Of a stretch of DNA of 64,000 nucleotides, positions 40,962 to 55,842 are shown piece after piece. The DNA is from Stratiolaelaps scimitus (Eukaryota > Arthropoda > Arachnida > Mesostigmata > Laelapidae). The translations under genes and the position numbers were made by a program. Under the pieces are notes generated by a model. The model had not been told where the DNA came from. It did no database searches and worked only from the letters and a program-made list of their open reading frames with translations. The DNA is taken from the NCBI GenBank assembly GCA_019614645.1, contig JABWDB010000002.1:25533501-25597500 (forward strand), in the 5' to 3' direction. Position 1 is the stretch's first letter. Every line of letters starts with the position of its first letter.

Positions 40962-43900
40962 CTACAGCGAGTCCCACAGATCAAGAGGACGCAGGTCTAA
41001 GTTGACACCAACCTGAGGGGTGAATCTTCGCGTGAAGAATGGCGTAAGATATTTAACATCAAGTCGCGCAAAGCCTCGTAACCGTGTAACCCCAGCACCT
41101 GAACGAAAACCGACCTCAAGCTCTTCTTCGGTCATTTCCGATAGATGTTCAGCATCGATAGCTTGGCCCATTTCCTGCAAATCACACAGTAATTGTATAT
41201 ACTGAGAACTCACACTACCAATTTCTTAATTACCATCGAGGCGAGCGCTATATATTAAGGGCTGCCCATGGCGAATCGCTCACGATCGACTCCTTTCCAC
41301 GACTGCAAGCAGTGCGCTGGGGTCACGCTGAGAGCGTGATACAAGGGAGCATTATTCAGTTACCAGTCAGCTGATAAGATTTATTAGCAATGTAGTCGTT
41401 TATACAATTTTCAGCTTGCCTTTGTTTTCGATAGCGTGATCTTTCTTGCTCGCGTCCGGGCGCCAAGCCGTTCGGACCTTTCCAGATAGCGCATCATAGG
41501 CATTGTGGAACCCCCGATTACAACGATCGTCAGTAAAACAATCAACAGCGTCGTCGTAACGATGACGTGGCGGGTCTCTGAGCCAAAGTTGAGATGCATG
41601 GCCAACGCATACGCCACAGCCCCACGAAGGCCAGAAAACCACATGATGAACTGCGTCCAATAACAGATGGCAAGAATAAACGAAACATGAATAGAAAAAA
41701 CAACGCACGTAGAATTTGTGAGTGTTACATATATGTATGTTCGTCTGTAAAAGGCTGGCGTTCGGGAAGGCCCTTGAATGATAATAGTGGTTCGTCAGTA
41801 GACGAATTAGGGCATGTCCTGCTGTTTTCAAATATCTCTCATTAGACGTGAGCTGGCATTCAAACTCTTCCTTTTATCGCTTAATTTTTAGCTAAAGAGC
41901 ACAAAACACTGACCGTTGCTTTAGTCATTGAGGTATTACATAAGCTCACTTTTTAGTTCATGATGGAACTGCCTGGTGTTCGATCTATTATATGCTTTGT
42001 ATGGAGGAGCGTACCTGCATCTTGTTAGTTATACGATGCTCCCGGAAGTGGTTAAGTAGTTCCGATAACGGGTAGATATTCGCAGCGCGACCTGCGAGGC
42101 AAAGAGCCAAACTAGCAATAACCAGACCTGGCTGTATGCTTAATCTATGGCTAAAAATTGCCAGACCAAGGTAAGCAAACACCGATGTTTCTGCCATCAG
42201 CGATAGGGTTCGTAAGGTTTGTTGCATTGTGATCTGGGTCACGGATGATAGATTGAAATGAGTGTAGTGTGACATCACGACGCCGTTGAACAAGATCGCC
42301 ATTATGCCTGAAAACGCGTTATCGGAAAATTAGACCATTGGAAGATGTTGTTCCTCAAGACGACCGCACTACGTCAGGGTCAGGCATGTAGTGGTTGTTT
42401 TTATTTATATTCATGAACTTCCATAGCAGGTTTTTCACGTTATGAAGATTCGTCGTTGTCTCTCAACATCTATTAACACCACACTTTATAATTAGTCATA
42501 TAATGCTGCATTGCGGCGTAGACCACCAATAGTCTAACGATCAATCAACGCGAATCTCACCAGATAGATGAATTCCCTCAGCTAGCCCGTACGGTGCGTA
42601 GATGAAGACAAGCATGATACCAAACTCGATGGACGGATGTCGACGTAAATCGACGTACTTCAATAACAAGGCTGCGGCGAGTGCAAACAGTGCCCCGATG
42701 ACGGCCGAGCCAAAGAACACAACGAGAAAGCGACGCACAACATATAGAGCAACTTCACCGGCTGTCATTTCCATCATGTGAGGCGAACCAGCCTCCAGAA
42801 CAGTCCTGATAAATATGAATGAGAAGGATCAACAAACAAAACAAACAAATGTATTCCATTAGCCACTTACATTATACGTCAATAATATGTTCGTACATGT
42901 GATCGTTCAGAAGTTTTCAAAAGACAGAATTACGTCAGTGGAAGTTGTCTGTTTTTAGAACTTCTAATGACGTCTCAAGCAAGACGTTGGTTCCGCCTTT
43001 CTTTCGACGCATGAGCTAGCCTGTCCTCAATATGGCTGACTTTATCTGTAGATAAAAAGTCGCCTCGTCACTTACGTTGCGAGAACAATTGAGACTGCGT
43101 CGTTGAGTATGGATTCACCGAAGACGAGCATGTTTAGCACCGGATCAACGTCCAGAGCAGCAAAAATAGCCAGAGTCGCAACTGGGTCAACAGCGGAGAT
43201 CAGAGAGCCGAATGCTAAACTCTCCGCGAAACTTAGTGAGTACACTAAATCGGCCACACCTGCGAAGTTGCGAAAAGGCGTCCTATGAAAAGCTCTAAGT
43301 AACCTCTAGGGTCCCTGATTATAGCGTTGGTTTTATATTTGGACTAGAAAGCGGAATCACGCACTTAAACATCGCAGTGAAGAAGATTGATGGACTACTC
43401 TGGTAATTAAGGCGAACATAACCTCATAAAAATGTCGTTACAATTCAGCGTCACTATTTTGAATAGCGAATATTTAATGTGCTTTCAACCCAAGCCAACA
43501 GGCGAAAAACTCACCTAAAATATAAACTCCGGCTCCAATGACCATTGCAGAAACGGCTGTGCCCAGAATAGCGAAAATCAAGATGCTTCCAATATTGTGA
43601 AAGAAGTTACCCTGCAAGAATCGCATATGACAGTATAAGAGTATACTATGGACTTTCAGTGTCGGCTGTGAGTCAGCCCGGAGATTAAAAAAACAAGTAT
43701 AAGACTGTAACAAACAGATTTTTCATCACATTTTTGCCCTACGAGTTACGTGAGTATAAGAAACCGAATTCAAGATTCTGCTAGCCACTAAGCATACAGT
43801 AAGTGTTCCAAACAGAATCATAATATTTCAAGTTTAATTCAGGATGTATCGCCCATATGATATTTAATACTGTTAATTAGCAATGAATGGTGATGCTACT

Positions 43901-45450
43901 TATACCCCATCATGTATTTTTATAGACGAAATCTGCATCGCTTTGTACTCAACAATGGCTCGAAAAATAAAGTTAAACAAAACGTACAACTGCTAACTAT
44001 TCAATTCGACGATTGTCGACAGCTGAATATGACGAGTCCAAACGATGTTTGCCTGTGTAATAATACCTTGTGGAGGTTATATCCCGATTCATAGATGATT
44101 GGTGGGAGCAGTACAAGAAAGAACGTTGTTGGGGAGAATGCTTCTTCCTGTTGCCAACCGTCGGCTCCAGACCAACCGGAGACCACGCGGAGAAAAAGTC
44201 CGATAGAGGCCCCGATCAGGACAACCGCCACTGATTCCGGTAAGAAACGAAAGTCCCACTGAATCAAGAAATGAATGGACAGGATACAGACAGCGATCAC
44301 GGTAAGGACAAAGAAGATTGTCAGGGAGGAGAGAACCTGAAAAGCAGCGGAAAAAACAGAGAGATAACAGAGATATGAAAAAAAGGATATCACTGGATTT
44401 GGTGATGATGATGATCTGGTGTCCCCGGATCATTGTATCGATGATAAGAACTACCAAAGCTACAGGAAGGTGTGTGGTTCACACGCGGTTAGCTTTTGTC
44501 ATCATCAGGTGTTAGTGTCTAGTTATGTTCCGTATGATTTTACTAGGAGGAACGATGAGTGAACTCACTTCTTCTTCAGCAGTGGACCGTGCTGGTATAG
44601 CGGGAGCAACTGCAGTAGGAAGTCCTCCGGATTTGGAGGAGTTTCCCTCAGCAGATGCTGCCGATGATGATGACGAGCTGGAACTTGAAAGTGGCTCCAT
44701 CGTAGAAACACCACCAACGCCTCCGGACGACATCGTATAGTATGATCCCAACATCTGAAGTGGTTAGTTACCAATGTTACCAAAATGAATAACTTAAGAT
44801 ACAACTGTAACTTCATATTGATACCATCCCGAAATACAGCTATCGATATCCCGTTTCGACAAGTCCATTTGAAACACTGATATACAAAATACATTGATAC
44901 ACAAGAAAATTTGCCATACAACAATGGCAAAATCATTGTTGTTTTTTTGTTACTGGATGCTTTTCGAACACATTCATTGCGAAATAGATCCACACAGGTG
45001 GTTTAAAGACTTTTTCTTGAAGAGATAAAATGGAGCTGTCTCGTGGCAATTTTCGCGCTCTTTTTTTATTCAAGTTCAAACTCGGAGACCCGACCGAGTC
45101 TCCGAGTTTGAACTTGAATAAGAAAAGAGCGCGTTTTAAAGTTTTGTTAAAAAGAAAAGTTATGAACATTTTTGTTTGTTTTCCCGCAGAATATCGATAA
45201 AACATATTTCCACCCCTAATAATAGTCCATATACCAGAATGAGCAGAAGGGCAGCCAGTGTTGCACCAGCGACTTTGTACTCCACGAAGAGGCCCATCTT
45301 GTGGAAACGCTCGAGGCGACCTCGAAGTCTTGCGATTGTCCCATTTGATCCGGCACGGCCACCAGCTGAAGACGAGGCGGTGGCGGCAGCAGCGCCCGAA
45401 GAGCTCACGCTCGTCCCACCGCTACTACTAATGCTGCCACGTCCAAACAT
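40962..45450 (-). CDS. Sodium/proton exchanger NHE8 (SLC9A8 type), nine exons
   Basis: Cation/proton antiporter that exchanges Na+ or K+ for H+, in the family mainly on Golgi, endosome or apical membranes. Minus-strand exons in order: 45235-45450, 44569-44754, 44067-44336, 43515-43611, 43076-43259, 42561-42805, 42015-42307, 41420-41650 and 40962-41174, joining in phase to 644 aa (about 580 in vertebrate NHE8). Diagnostic blocks match NHE8: [30 protein letters not shown] (Asp 281), [14 protein letters not shown] (Asn-Asp at about 309-310), [47 protein letters not shown] and [13 protein letters not shown]. Exons 1-2 encode a Ser/Ala/Gly-rich N-terminus with a poly-Ser run; their start is the least certain part, and a Met at residue 52 would give a signal-peptide-like N-terminus. 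Intron 8 has a GC donor (AAG then GCAAGC): reading on meets TGA at once. The last exon may instead splice further, since the tail after FTPQ differs from vertebrate NHE8. Confidence 0.92.
43649..43690 (+). repeat. Dispersed repeat family C, NHE8 intron copy
   Basis: TGGAC, TTCA, GGCTG and GAGTCAGCC blocks align with 58011-58060. It lies in the NHE8 intron between exons 3 and 4. Confidence 0.55.
45054..45133. repeat. Long hairpin in NHE8 intron 1
   Basis: The 36-base arms 45054-45089 and 45098-45133 are reverse complements with a single mismatch around an 8-base loop (CCGACCGA). TTTT flanks both outer ends and may be a target duplication. Confidence 0.9.
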
Positions 45451-48400
45451 TAGAAGATCCTACTCGAAACGCTAACGGTGAAATGCGACATGTATCTGCA
45501 AGTCAGCACCGCTGGAACTGAGAACAAAAATAGCCGTTCGACCCCCGTGTTATTATTTTTTTCTACTTCTGCTATCGGTAACTATTGTCACAAGCGAATA
45601 TCGTACCAGCGTGTGACGCAACGTTAATCATTTGTGATTACTGCACAAATGAATAAAAACGACCACTGCAAAATGAACATCGATGATTTCCTCTCATCCC
45701 TCCGGTGTCGTAAGAATCAGGCTGCCAATGCTACTAATAGATTCTTCTTAATTAACCACTGGCAAACTAACTGTAATATTACTTGCCTTCCAGGACTTGT
45801 TTCAGGGCTAGATTTATAGAAGTTCATCGAAGTATAGTTCTGGGTATTACGCTAGATAGTTCCTTAATACAGCGAAACCAGCTCATTTCCAAGACAAAAA
45901 ATTTCTAGATTGGTCAAGCTATTTGAAAATGGTATCAAATCTATGTGTTATACATAACCAGTTGACTCCACTTGCAAATGAGCTAAAATTGCAGCAATCG
46001 AGACGTTCCGACGCTATGACGCCAGAGTACACGGAAGACATACGGCAGGCGATGGTGTTACTGCTCACACTTCTGTCCTACGGGCAATAATAGGGAGAGA
46101 AAAAGATAGGCTATATATCGCAATGACGAAAAAGAAAGTCAGGAAACAAAAATGGGAGCAACCACCATCATTATTTATGTCATAAGTGGCCATACATTGT
46201 GTATACACCACATATATTATATCGATCGACCGTATCGTCGGCAAGTTATTGCCTCGAATATTGCCACCGCGCCCAATCGATGTAAACAGCCCATGGCTGC
46301 TTATATTCATTTGCGTTACAGAGGCAGCAATTACGTGTGCGCGGGTCCCATCGTGTGTCAATAATAATAATTATCATAGTGATAGGAATGTGTTTCCATG
46401 ACGGTATATTCGTGGCATAGGGGGGCTATATTATATAGACTGGTGGCCGGTTTCACAGTAGCTCTCATAGAAAACCTGGCAGTGTAACTGTCTATTGTTA
46501 TTGCTATTTTTATTGCTGTTCAATTACAGTTTGCTACGGTAATATGGATGCATGGAGGCTACCTCACCAGTGGAAGGGTGAAATTTATGTTAGATATTGC
46601 CATGTGTTCCATGATGAAATTCGGTAGGAGCGATCTCATCTATTTGATCAATGGGTCGCACTAATTGAGAGCGTTAAGTTAGCACAGCTGTGGTCATCTG
46701 TGTCTATCACTGAGCGCAATTCGAATGGGAATATTCAGGTCATAGGTTCAATGTCTGTAATCATTCGATAGTACCGAATGTGCTCTATTAGGAGACACCC
46801 GAATTTTCACAAAATCTGTAACCATACGTCCTTCTTTAATATTCATCAGCGCGTCATCTAAGACAATAATACTTATAATTCAAACTACGAATATGGACAG
46901 ATAGCAAACATATTCAATTTGTAACCACTACCTAGAAACCAGTGAGGAAGTCTAAAAACCCTGAAATTAACTCCTTGATAGATTACTTCGCCCGTCAAAG
47001 AAGTATATAATGTACCACCAAGAAGTAAAAATCCAACATATTCATTTTAGCCTTGAACAATAGTAAAGATACAGTGGTGCGGTTTTATAGATTCAAACAA
47101 AAGCGAAATGTCGTTTCTGCGAACGTGATCACCAACCAGAGAATTGGAAAGGTCTTTTTATGACACACAGCTACAAATAATTCTATTTTTTTTTTCATTA
47201 TAACAATGTTCAAATACAGGAAAATATAGAAACTATAGGATGAAGGGACAGATATAGGCGCTATAGAGACATAGTATAACAAAAGGAAATGGAAAAATAG
47301 AAGAGCCCACTAATGGTTCAAAGTAAAAGGGTTTTTTTTTATGATGTTCCGTGTCCTCGTGAATTTCACAAATGCTTTAAAAGTGTTTACAACTTAATAT
47401 GCTGGACATGGACAAAGCAAATCACCTGGACTCACTATCATTCACAGCTGTTCATAGGGGCAGTGAGCAACCTCTAGCGAGCTTACCAGTGTCATATATA
47501 CGAGCTCCATTAACACATAGAGCTATAATACGTCAGAGCTCAGTAGTACATATCACTGGCTCTACCGTAGCTTCCAAGTAGTGCCACTCGTTAAATGCAC
47601 AAATAATAGATGCACAGCCTACTCCAGGAATTGAGATCGCATGACGAATCCTCCATATTCTGTATTTAAAATATATATAAAAATCGAGCATTCTTCTTTG
47701 GAAACAGCGTACGCACCACAGAACATATCACTGATGTCTCTGCAACCGGATACCGTTGCCCGATCGCCACAGAACTGTTACATAACACATGGAGAATGAA
47801 ATAATCTGACATGAATGTCTCTAAGTTTCCCAATACTCGTCTCTTTGTAACTAAGCGCAGTACAAATTAGTCTATGTACATACACAAACTAGCCAGAAAC
47901 GTTCTCAGCGAACTAAAATCGATACACAACGTGTTTGCTCATAAGATTTGGTGTTCATTCGGCACATTTACCATTTGTTTGCTGGCTCGTATATAGTCTT
48001 TATCAATATTTACTTCAATGAGCTCATACACGTTCAACCTGACCATACCTTTCATACTAGTCCTGTAGTATTCCCATTGTTCCTGGAGTTGTCCTTATCC
48101 CACGTGTTATCGATCAGTCAAGTCACCATCCAGCCAGCCAGCTAGCCACAGTCAATTGACTCAGCCACAAAATGACACTGTAGCGGCTTCGCTACCGCGC
48201 CAGCGGTTCCGTACCTTCGTCACCAGTTACGAAAAACCGCCACCCGAAGCCAGAGCAAAGTCACAACCGGTGTGAAATTAATTCGCGCCCGAAGCTGACC
48301 ATGGCCGCCGCGTGGTGAACAGAAAGATATCACCACAAGCACTGAGCATCACATGGAGGAACCAGACCATCCTAACAGCCCTGCTGCCTAGACAGTTGGT

Positions 48401-50639
48401 GAACGTTGTCACTTGCTGCTGCTGCATCGCTCCTCGATGTAGTTGCAGAGTCGAACAGAATCGAACTCCATGATTAGATTCCACTCCCGCACAGATAGGT
48501 GCGCCATCAATACCGCTCCTACATGGCACATAGCGCAGCTGGCCGAATTCACAGTGATCTGGGCGCGGGTGTTCCGATCGACCAACCAACAAAAGCACAC
48601 TCGCATACGCTCAGAGTAACGGAGTGCTCTGCACCCGGTCAGCTGATCACCTGACAGCTCGGCGCAGTAGGAGTTGGACAGACGTCGATAAAATGTGATG
48701 GTTGGTGTGGTGTTGTTGGATGGACGATTAAAAACAGTTCCTTCGTTGGCGGCTGAAGGTCTCCCAGCCTTTCTCACAGAAGACACGTCTCGGTACTTAT
48801 CCGTGTAGCATTACTATGAATGGTGTTGGAAGGAAAAATACACATCTCCCTGAGGCCAGTCATGGCAGAATTTCAGCCAGGCAATGAATGCCCAACCTGC
48901 TTGGTCACAGAGGAGCCCCGTTGGATTGGCGCACAACACGATGATTTGATGCATTTATGGACTGGAAAAAAAAACTCTGATTCGCAAACCGTAGCGCAAC
49001 CTGTAGCGGGATGAAGTGTAGCTCCTAGTAAAATGATACTTATCCCATATAAACCTGTATCTATATATAAATCCTAAGATGGAGCATTAAACAAGACCCA
49101 GATGCAAGGATCAGGTAGCTCACCAATGCATCACAGGCTTACGAGTACTATTGGTCAAACAGAGGTCACAAAGAGAAAGCTAACAACTGTCTGGGATACA
49201 GGTTCAATTTAGAGAGTTTGTATCGCCTATCGCCTTTAGCCTACATTCGTCATCACGGGAACGTAGAGCACAACTGAATTAGCATGAGCCGATTATCCTT
49301 ACCAAACCGATTACTGTGATAACTAATAACTGTAACAACTGGAGTGTAACAAAGGCGACATTTACTGTGAATTTAAAATTGTTATGATCTGTCCTCATTT
49401 GTAGTGTATCGTTCCATGTGTAACTACTTGAAGCCATTCCAATTAGTCCATGAAGCAATCAATAGCACTCTTGAATACTATGTTGTGTTGTCACAGTGAT
49501 ATTATGAAGGCAGAAATATACAAATACAAAGATGGTGAAGGTACCTGATGTAGGTAACGGATTTAAGAAAGTGAAGAAGTTATTGAGCACAATGTGCTTG
49601 AAGATAAACGCTCTGAAATCTGATAGATTAGTTGAATAACGCCTTCGACTTCAGCTACGGAACGTTGTGGTCTGTCATACCATGCCACGAATATATATAT
49701 ATATATACAATTTATTTACAAGCTTGGATAATTTTTCTCTTTTGTGTAGATGCCCATGTCGCGTGGGCGTACATATGCAAACTCAAAAATAGTGCTTTAT
49801 TAGAAACTAGCATATATATATATATATATATACTCCTGTGTCACAAACTCTCATACAAAGAAAATGACATAGTTAAAGACCAGGGTATTAATTGCTGCCA
49901 GGGTATCTCGCCAGTGATAGATTCAAATCTGTTTACTCTGAGCCGCCAGCTGTTGACATTTCGACCAGTAGCATAAAGGTGATGAGAGTTTGGAATCCTC
50001 GTAAAAATACAAACGAAAGAATAAGAATAATAATTTCTATCAGCCCCAATCATAACCAAAAACAAATTCACCCAGATATATAGAAATGTCTCTTCTTTTG
50101 TGTCTTTGTGTGTGTCTATTTTTTAGAAATGTCACTTTTCGGTGATATCCGATACACATGCGTCCTGCGATTCGGTCGACAGTTATTGGTCTACCATGGA
50201 AATACCAATCAGATGACCCTTTTCCCCAACTCCCGCGAGAAGATCGAACACAGGAGCCTTAGTAGGCCAACACATTAGTAGATCAACGATTATCCCAAAA
50301 ACACCAGCGCTCTGAGAGGAACGTTCGCGCCAGTCGTCTGTTTCGAATGCGTAGGCTCCGGCTGACCCCCTTGCCTGTTGTTCTTGCTAAGTCGCAACGC
50401 ATATATGTGCCCTGGGGTGTTTGTTCCAATCAATCGCGAGGCGAATCTCTCTGGGCGCAGGAACGTGACCCATTTCGTTCTTTTATCCAGTGCTGCATTG
50501 GGTATCACCGAAAAGTGAATAGTGTCCATGATTGGTGTCCCTGTTGTATAATTATCAGAAGTTTGAACGAGCCGTTTGCACAAACGTCTCTGTTTCTTTC
50601 GCTGTTCGCTATGCTGAAGAACAGTGCGCCAAGAGCAAG
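45451..50639. other. Intergenic region between divergent NHE8 and peptidase genes
   Basis: About 5.2 kb with no gene I can support. It should contain the promoters of both flanking genes. A GC-richer patch at about 48180-48800 has overlapping frames on the minus strand, the longest beginning at GTG, and may be regulatory. TA runs lie near 49690-49710 and 49812-49832. Confidence 0.5.
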
Positions 50640-53600
50640 ATGTTGAGTAGAACCCTAAGAACTTGGAACTGGTCGGGATGTTTTGCTCCTGCTGCCGTTC
50701 GACAGCATGTTCGATGTTTAAATACGTCACGTTTCGCGCACTTCAATAATATTCAACAGATCACTGCGCAGGGTGGATATGAAAGGCTGTTTGGAGCTCG
50801 AACGGTATGCTGATTATAAACATCTGTATAGGTAAAATTATAATATATAGATAGATCATATTTGTAGGTAAATTGGTATAGAATTATTGTGGTTCTCAAG
50901 TGTTGTTGAGTTGAAAATAATTAATGTAATGACAGCCTTATTTGGCTACCAAGACACGGTAGTTATAATAAGATATAAGAACAATAATAGTAAAGCAATG
51001 TGGCGCTTTTACTAATTTTATCTATTGATATATTGGATTCGGATAATGGATTGCATCAGGCAAACACTAAGACTGCTCGGATATCGATCCAGCTATTGCT
51101 TTACGCCGCGCTCTATGAATGGTCCGTTGACCACTTGTCGCTGTAGCATTTATGACTGTCGATGATTTGTTCAACTAGTTTACCGCAATGTGCGCTTGAA
51201 TCGAAACCGCAATTGGAAGCAACCTAACACGTATACATTAATTTACACAAGGCAGTCCAACATTTGAATGATGTTGTGGGCGTGGATTATCAAATACTGT
51301 TTTCGTTCATTTTTTCAAATAGTTATGCTTTTTCCAGCCTTCCAGTTGTAAATCAGTCTCTTACGGTTGCTTAGCCTTGCAATTCTCTGCATCAGAAGTT
51401 GATGCATTCAACGCTTCTACTCGTTGGTTAAGGCCAGCCATAATTGCTCTTGTGGGTTAACTAGCAAGATGGATACAACAAAATATATTTGAAGCAACCT
51501 AATAGATGAGCCGGTTCATTAGAATCAGAGCGGGAAATAACTTCCGAAGTGGACGCTGGAAAGACAGTATTGTCGGGATAAAGTCCACGTGGCCATGAGA
51601 ATTCGTTAGGGTATGAATTAGGGTAGAGTTATGGGCTCCTATTGATCATTTGGACTAAAGGAAGGGACTTGTGAGGTTTTTGCAGATTGAAAACTGCGGA
51701 ATAAAAAAAATGCAAGGTGTCGCGTGTCCATCGCATTGATGGACTATCATGAACAGCCAGATCCAGTTGTCTGGCAAGTGTCGCCATAATACTGAAAATA
51801 AGCGAATCTTCTTCCATATAGACAAACGTACGCCCTGCACACCCAACCATAGAGATTGATATAATATAAGAGTAAAAATGCAGACATGTTTTCACGACGG
51901 CTGGTGATGTTATTGAAGAAGAATCCTCAGTCCGACATAGCAGCATTAATGGCCCACTAACTGTAGCCAGCGGACGTGGTGTTGTCATTGTTTTTATCAA
52001 CACCACTACGAAGCTAAGTAGACATAGTGAATATCTCTTACGGAGATGACATGCTATCATAAATCAGCAAACATGGAAAACAACTAATCGATGTTTGACT
52101 GCGCTTTCTTTGCTGGTTATAGGGTCTGTTCGAGTTGCCGGAACTAAGTGATCCAAATGGATTTTACCTCCTCAAAGAGAATGCGATCGCCGAGGCTGAA
52201 GAGCTCACCGCCGAAGCGACAAGTCGTCACAGAAAACGAAAAATGGTCAGCTGCGTACGATTCTCATATTGATTGTCGGCCATTGACCATCCATTTATGC
52301 TTATGCGGACATGCAAATAGATCTACGACGCCGAAGAAAACAAAGAGTACAAGAATACAAATTCTTTCGGCTTCAGCTTTCACGTTGAATTGTTCCCGTA
52401 GGACTAATTTCGCTGCTCTCCTCGTGTTCGTGCTTGCTTATAGGTGCAGATATTTGACGATCTCTCGGACTGTCTGTGCCGAGTAGCAGATCTGGCCGAA
52501 TTTGTACGAGTGGGACATCCCCAGGGTCACTACGCCCAGTCCGCGGAACACGCCTCGTTGGCTATTTCGAGCCTCGTCGAAACGTACTTACCGTGACACT
52601 ATGAGCAATAAGCTAGGTAGAAGCCATTAGAATATTTACTCAATACGCGTATATGTGTCCGGACATCCACTCCGGAAAATTTAAGTGGGAGTTCACTGGT
52701 AGCACGAATGAACACGATTTTCGTTATGATGCAAATCGTATTTGGGTTGTGTTGGTTGTCCAAGGTCGACAATGTGAAAGAAAGTTAAGGTGATACTTTT
52801 AGTCAAGCAGCTTCGACAGTAGATGTTCAACCTCAAATGCTATCTATTTATCGATGTTTTCTGCTGTCTGTCAAAACTAGGCTAAACACCAACCGGAAGC
52901 TCTACTCCGCATTGCATTCTGTCATCGTCAACGGCGATATTGTACCAACAACCGAAGCGGAGCAGCACGTTGGGCGATTATTTCTCTTTGATTTTGAGCA
53001 ATGCGGTATTCATCTTGACGAAGGGCGCAGACAACGGGTTGTGGCGCTCAATGATCACATCCTCTACGTTGGCGGGCAATTTCTACAGGGTTCCCACCAA
53101 CCTCGTTATGTACTCCAAAGCGGAATGCCTGAAAATATACGTGCATTGTAAGTACAGAATTGCCAAAATCCATCATCGACTGATTATATAGTACGAATTT
53201 ACGCTATTGTTTAATGTTGTTAGATACATTGTTTCAGGTTTTGCCGGCCCTTACTTGACTTTATCATGCCCGTTGTTTCGTGTGTACGTCTTGCAGTTTC
53301 AACCGGGACGGCAGCGAGAAACTGGTTGTGAGCGGTCTTCAAGCGGACTGCTCTACTGAAGTGGTTCGCGAGGCGGCATACCGAATCTACTTGCACCCGG
53401 ACGATCGTCAGATCGGCCTTCTTGATGAACTGCTCAAGTCCCGCCATGAACTGGCAAGACTTTGTGGCTTTGAGACCTACGCTCATCGTGTTCTTAAAGG
53501 CAGCATTGGTGAGCAGCGGTCATAAATAAAGAAAAATATGTTGATCAACATGAAATTTCATATCTAGGGGACAACGTGAGCTAAACGACGAGGCTTTTCT

Positions 53601-55678
53601 TTCTTCACTTGAAAGCGTCCGAATAAAACCGAAAAGCACCACAGCTCCTAACGTTTCATACAATACGTTTTAATTATTATTAGCATATCTGAGTATATGA
53701 ACATTTCCTTTTTGTGAATACTAATCGAATTTCGCGTCTGCCTATTGATTTCAGCCGAAACACCAGAGAATGTAGAAACATTTCTATCATACCTCTCGAC
53801 AGAGCTACGACCTCGCGCCGATCGAGACTATTTTGAAATGCTAGGCATGAAAAAGACGCATTCAAGACACGTTAAACGACTGGAGCCTTGGGATGTTCCT
53901 TATTTTTCCTCACAGGTTCGCACTTTCAACATTCACCCTTAAAACAACACATGGCCCGATAGGAGTCGTGTGTTCCTCACAAATTAGATGTTGAGCATGC
54001 GAGTCCATGGTGATCACTTGGTGCAATGATATGACTGGACCTTTCCTAGAATGATCGATTCAGTTACTCAAGCTATAAATATATGTTGAATAACGGATGC
54101 CAACATTTAGAGTAATTTGCATCAGTAAATTACCGGAAACGAACAGTGCCTATTTCTTCTCCCTGTTGGAACTTTGTTCCTTTGTTGGAGTGCCTCTCAA
54201 GCCATTGCACTCAGGTGTTATGCTTTGTGTTTCTTTATATAACGCTCTATAGTTGGATTGCTTGATACCCAGTAAAAATCACTGACCCACGAACAGATGA
54301 ACCTGTCCTGGGTCAATGACAGAATACATCCCCTAACGAGAATGGATTATTCGTTTGATAGAGTATTAATCCAATCATTCAACTATGGATAGTAATTATG
54401 TTGTTTACTGTTGTGCCATTTTACAAGATACCTAGGTATGTATAACACAATACCATGTGAATAAATGATGAATTTTAAAGTATCTTGGGAGCAATAATGT
54501 TGGACATACCTTATAGTGAGATTTCCAGTTGTAAGAATTATATTTTATTAGAGACGTGAGTTAGGCTTAGGCGGATGGTGGTCAGTGGAGGTTTCATACC
54601 TGAGAGTATATTATAACAATCTCTATTACCTTTTGTTTTGTCTCAGGCTAAACTGAATAGGTTTGTATTGAATCCGAGGGAGTACATGGCGTACCTGAGC
54701 TTGGCGAGTTGCATGGAGGGCCTTGATATGATCTTTAACGCCCTCTACGGTGTGAAACTCGAGGTACGTACCCACCTATTTTACTAGGGAGTTAGTCCAA
54801 ACCCGGTTTTTAGAAGAGAACTATACAACGTTGAACGATCGCAAGGTGTTTGCTAAAAAAATAAGAGTCGAGATGTTCTTAGTTTCAGACGGATTCATGC
54901 GAGCATTTAATTAGTTACACTTAGCACAAGATCAACATAAATCAATCCACTCCTTGTTGTACAGGTTATGAACTCAGAACCGGGTGAGTTGTGGCACCCC
55001 AGTGTGATTAAAGTAGTTGTGAAAGATGCCACTGGTACCGAACAGAATCGACACGGCTCTGCGACGCCAATCATGGGCGTCATCTACTGCGACCTGTTCG
55101 AGCGGCCGGGAAAGCCGCATCAGGATTGCCATTTCACAATTCAGGGAGGTCGACGACGCAGCGACGGATCCTACCAGACCCCAAAGGTTGGTCGAAGAAA
55201 CTTCACAGTGGCGTTTCGCTCTTGCGTTTTGATATATACATTGATGTTATTTTGATTCGTTTAATCCGCCGGCGGGAGTATCGAAATATGTGATGCCATG
55301 CCTCGAAGTAATAAGAATAACATATGGAATATATGGTTAAAGACTTGATATTTGCAGATCCGCTCCTACTGTAGAAGTGCCTTTATTAGAATTGTACTGA
55401 ACAAAAACGTTTTCATGTTTTCATCAGGTGGTCCTCATGTTAAATATTCCGCGTGCTGGAAATGGCGTACCTCCGTTGCTAACTCCTTCGCTGATGGACA
55501 ATCTTTTCCACGAGATGGGTCATGCCATGCATTCAATGCTCGCAAGGACCGAATATCAGCACGTTACCGGCACTCGTTGTGCCACTGATCTCGCTGAGGT
55601 ACTTACTTTCTATATAGAACAGATGTGAACTAAACAATGGGGTACAGAGACGCGTCCTATGAACCTATTAAGCAAACT

Positions 55679-55712
<34 letters not shown>

Positions 55713-55748
55713 ATTGGAAATTATCAACTACTTCAGAACTGGCACGAA

Positions 55749-55789
<41 letters not shown>

Positions 55790-55806
55790 AGTCCAGTAAT
55801 TGGTTA

Positions 55807-55842
<36 letters not shown>
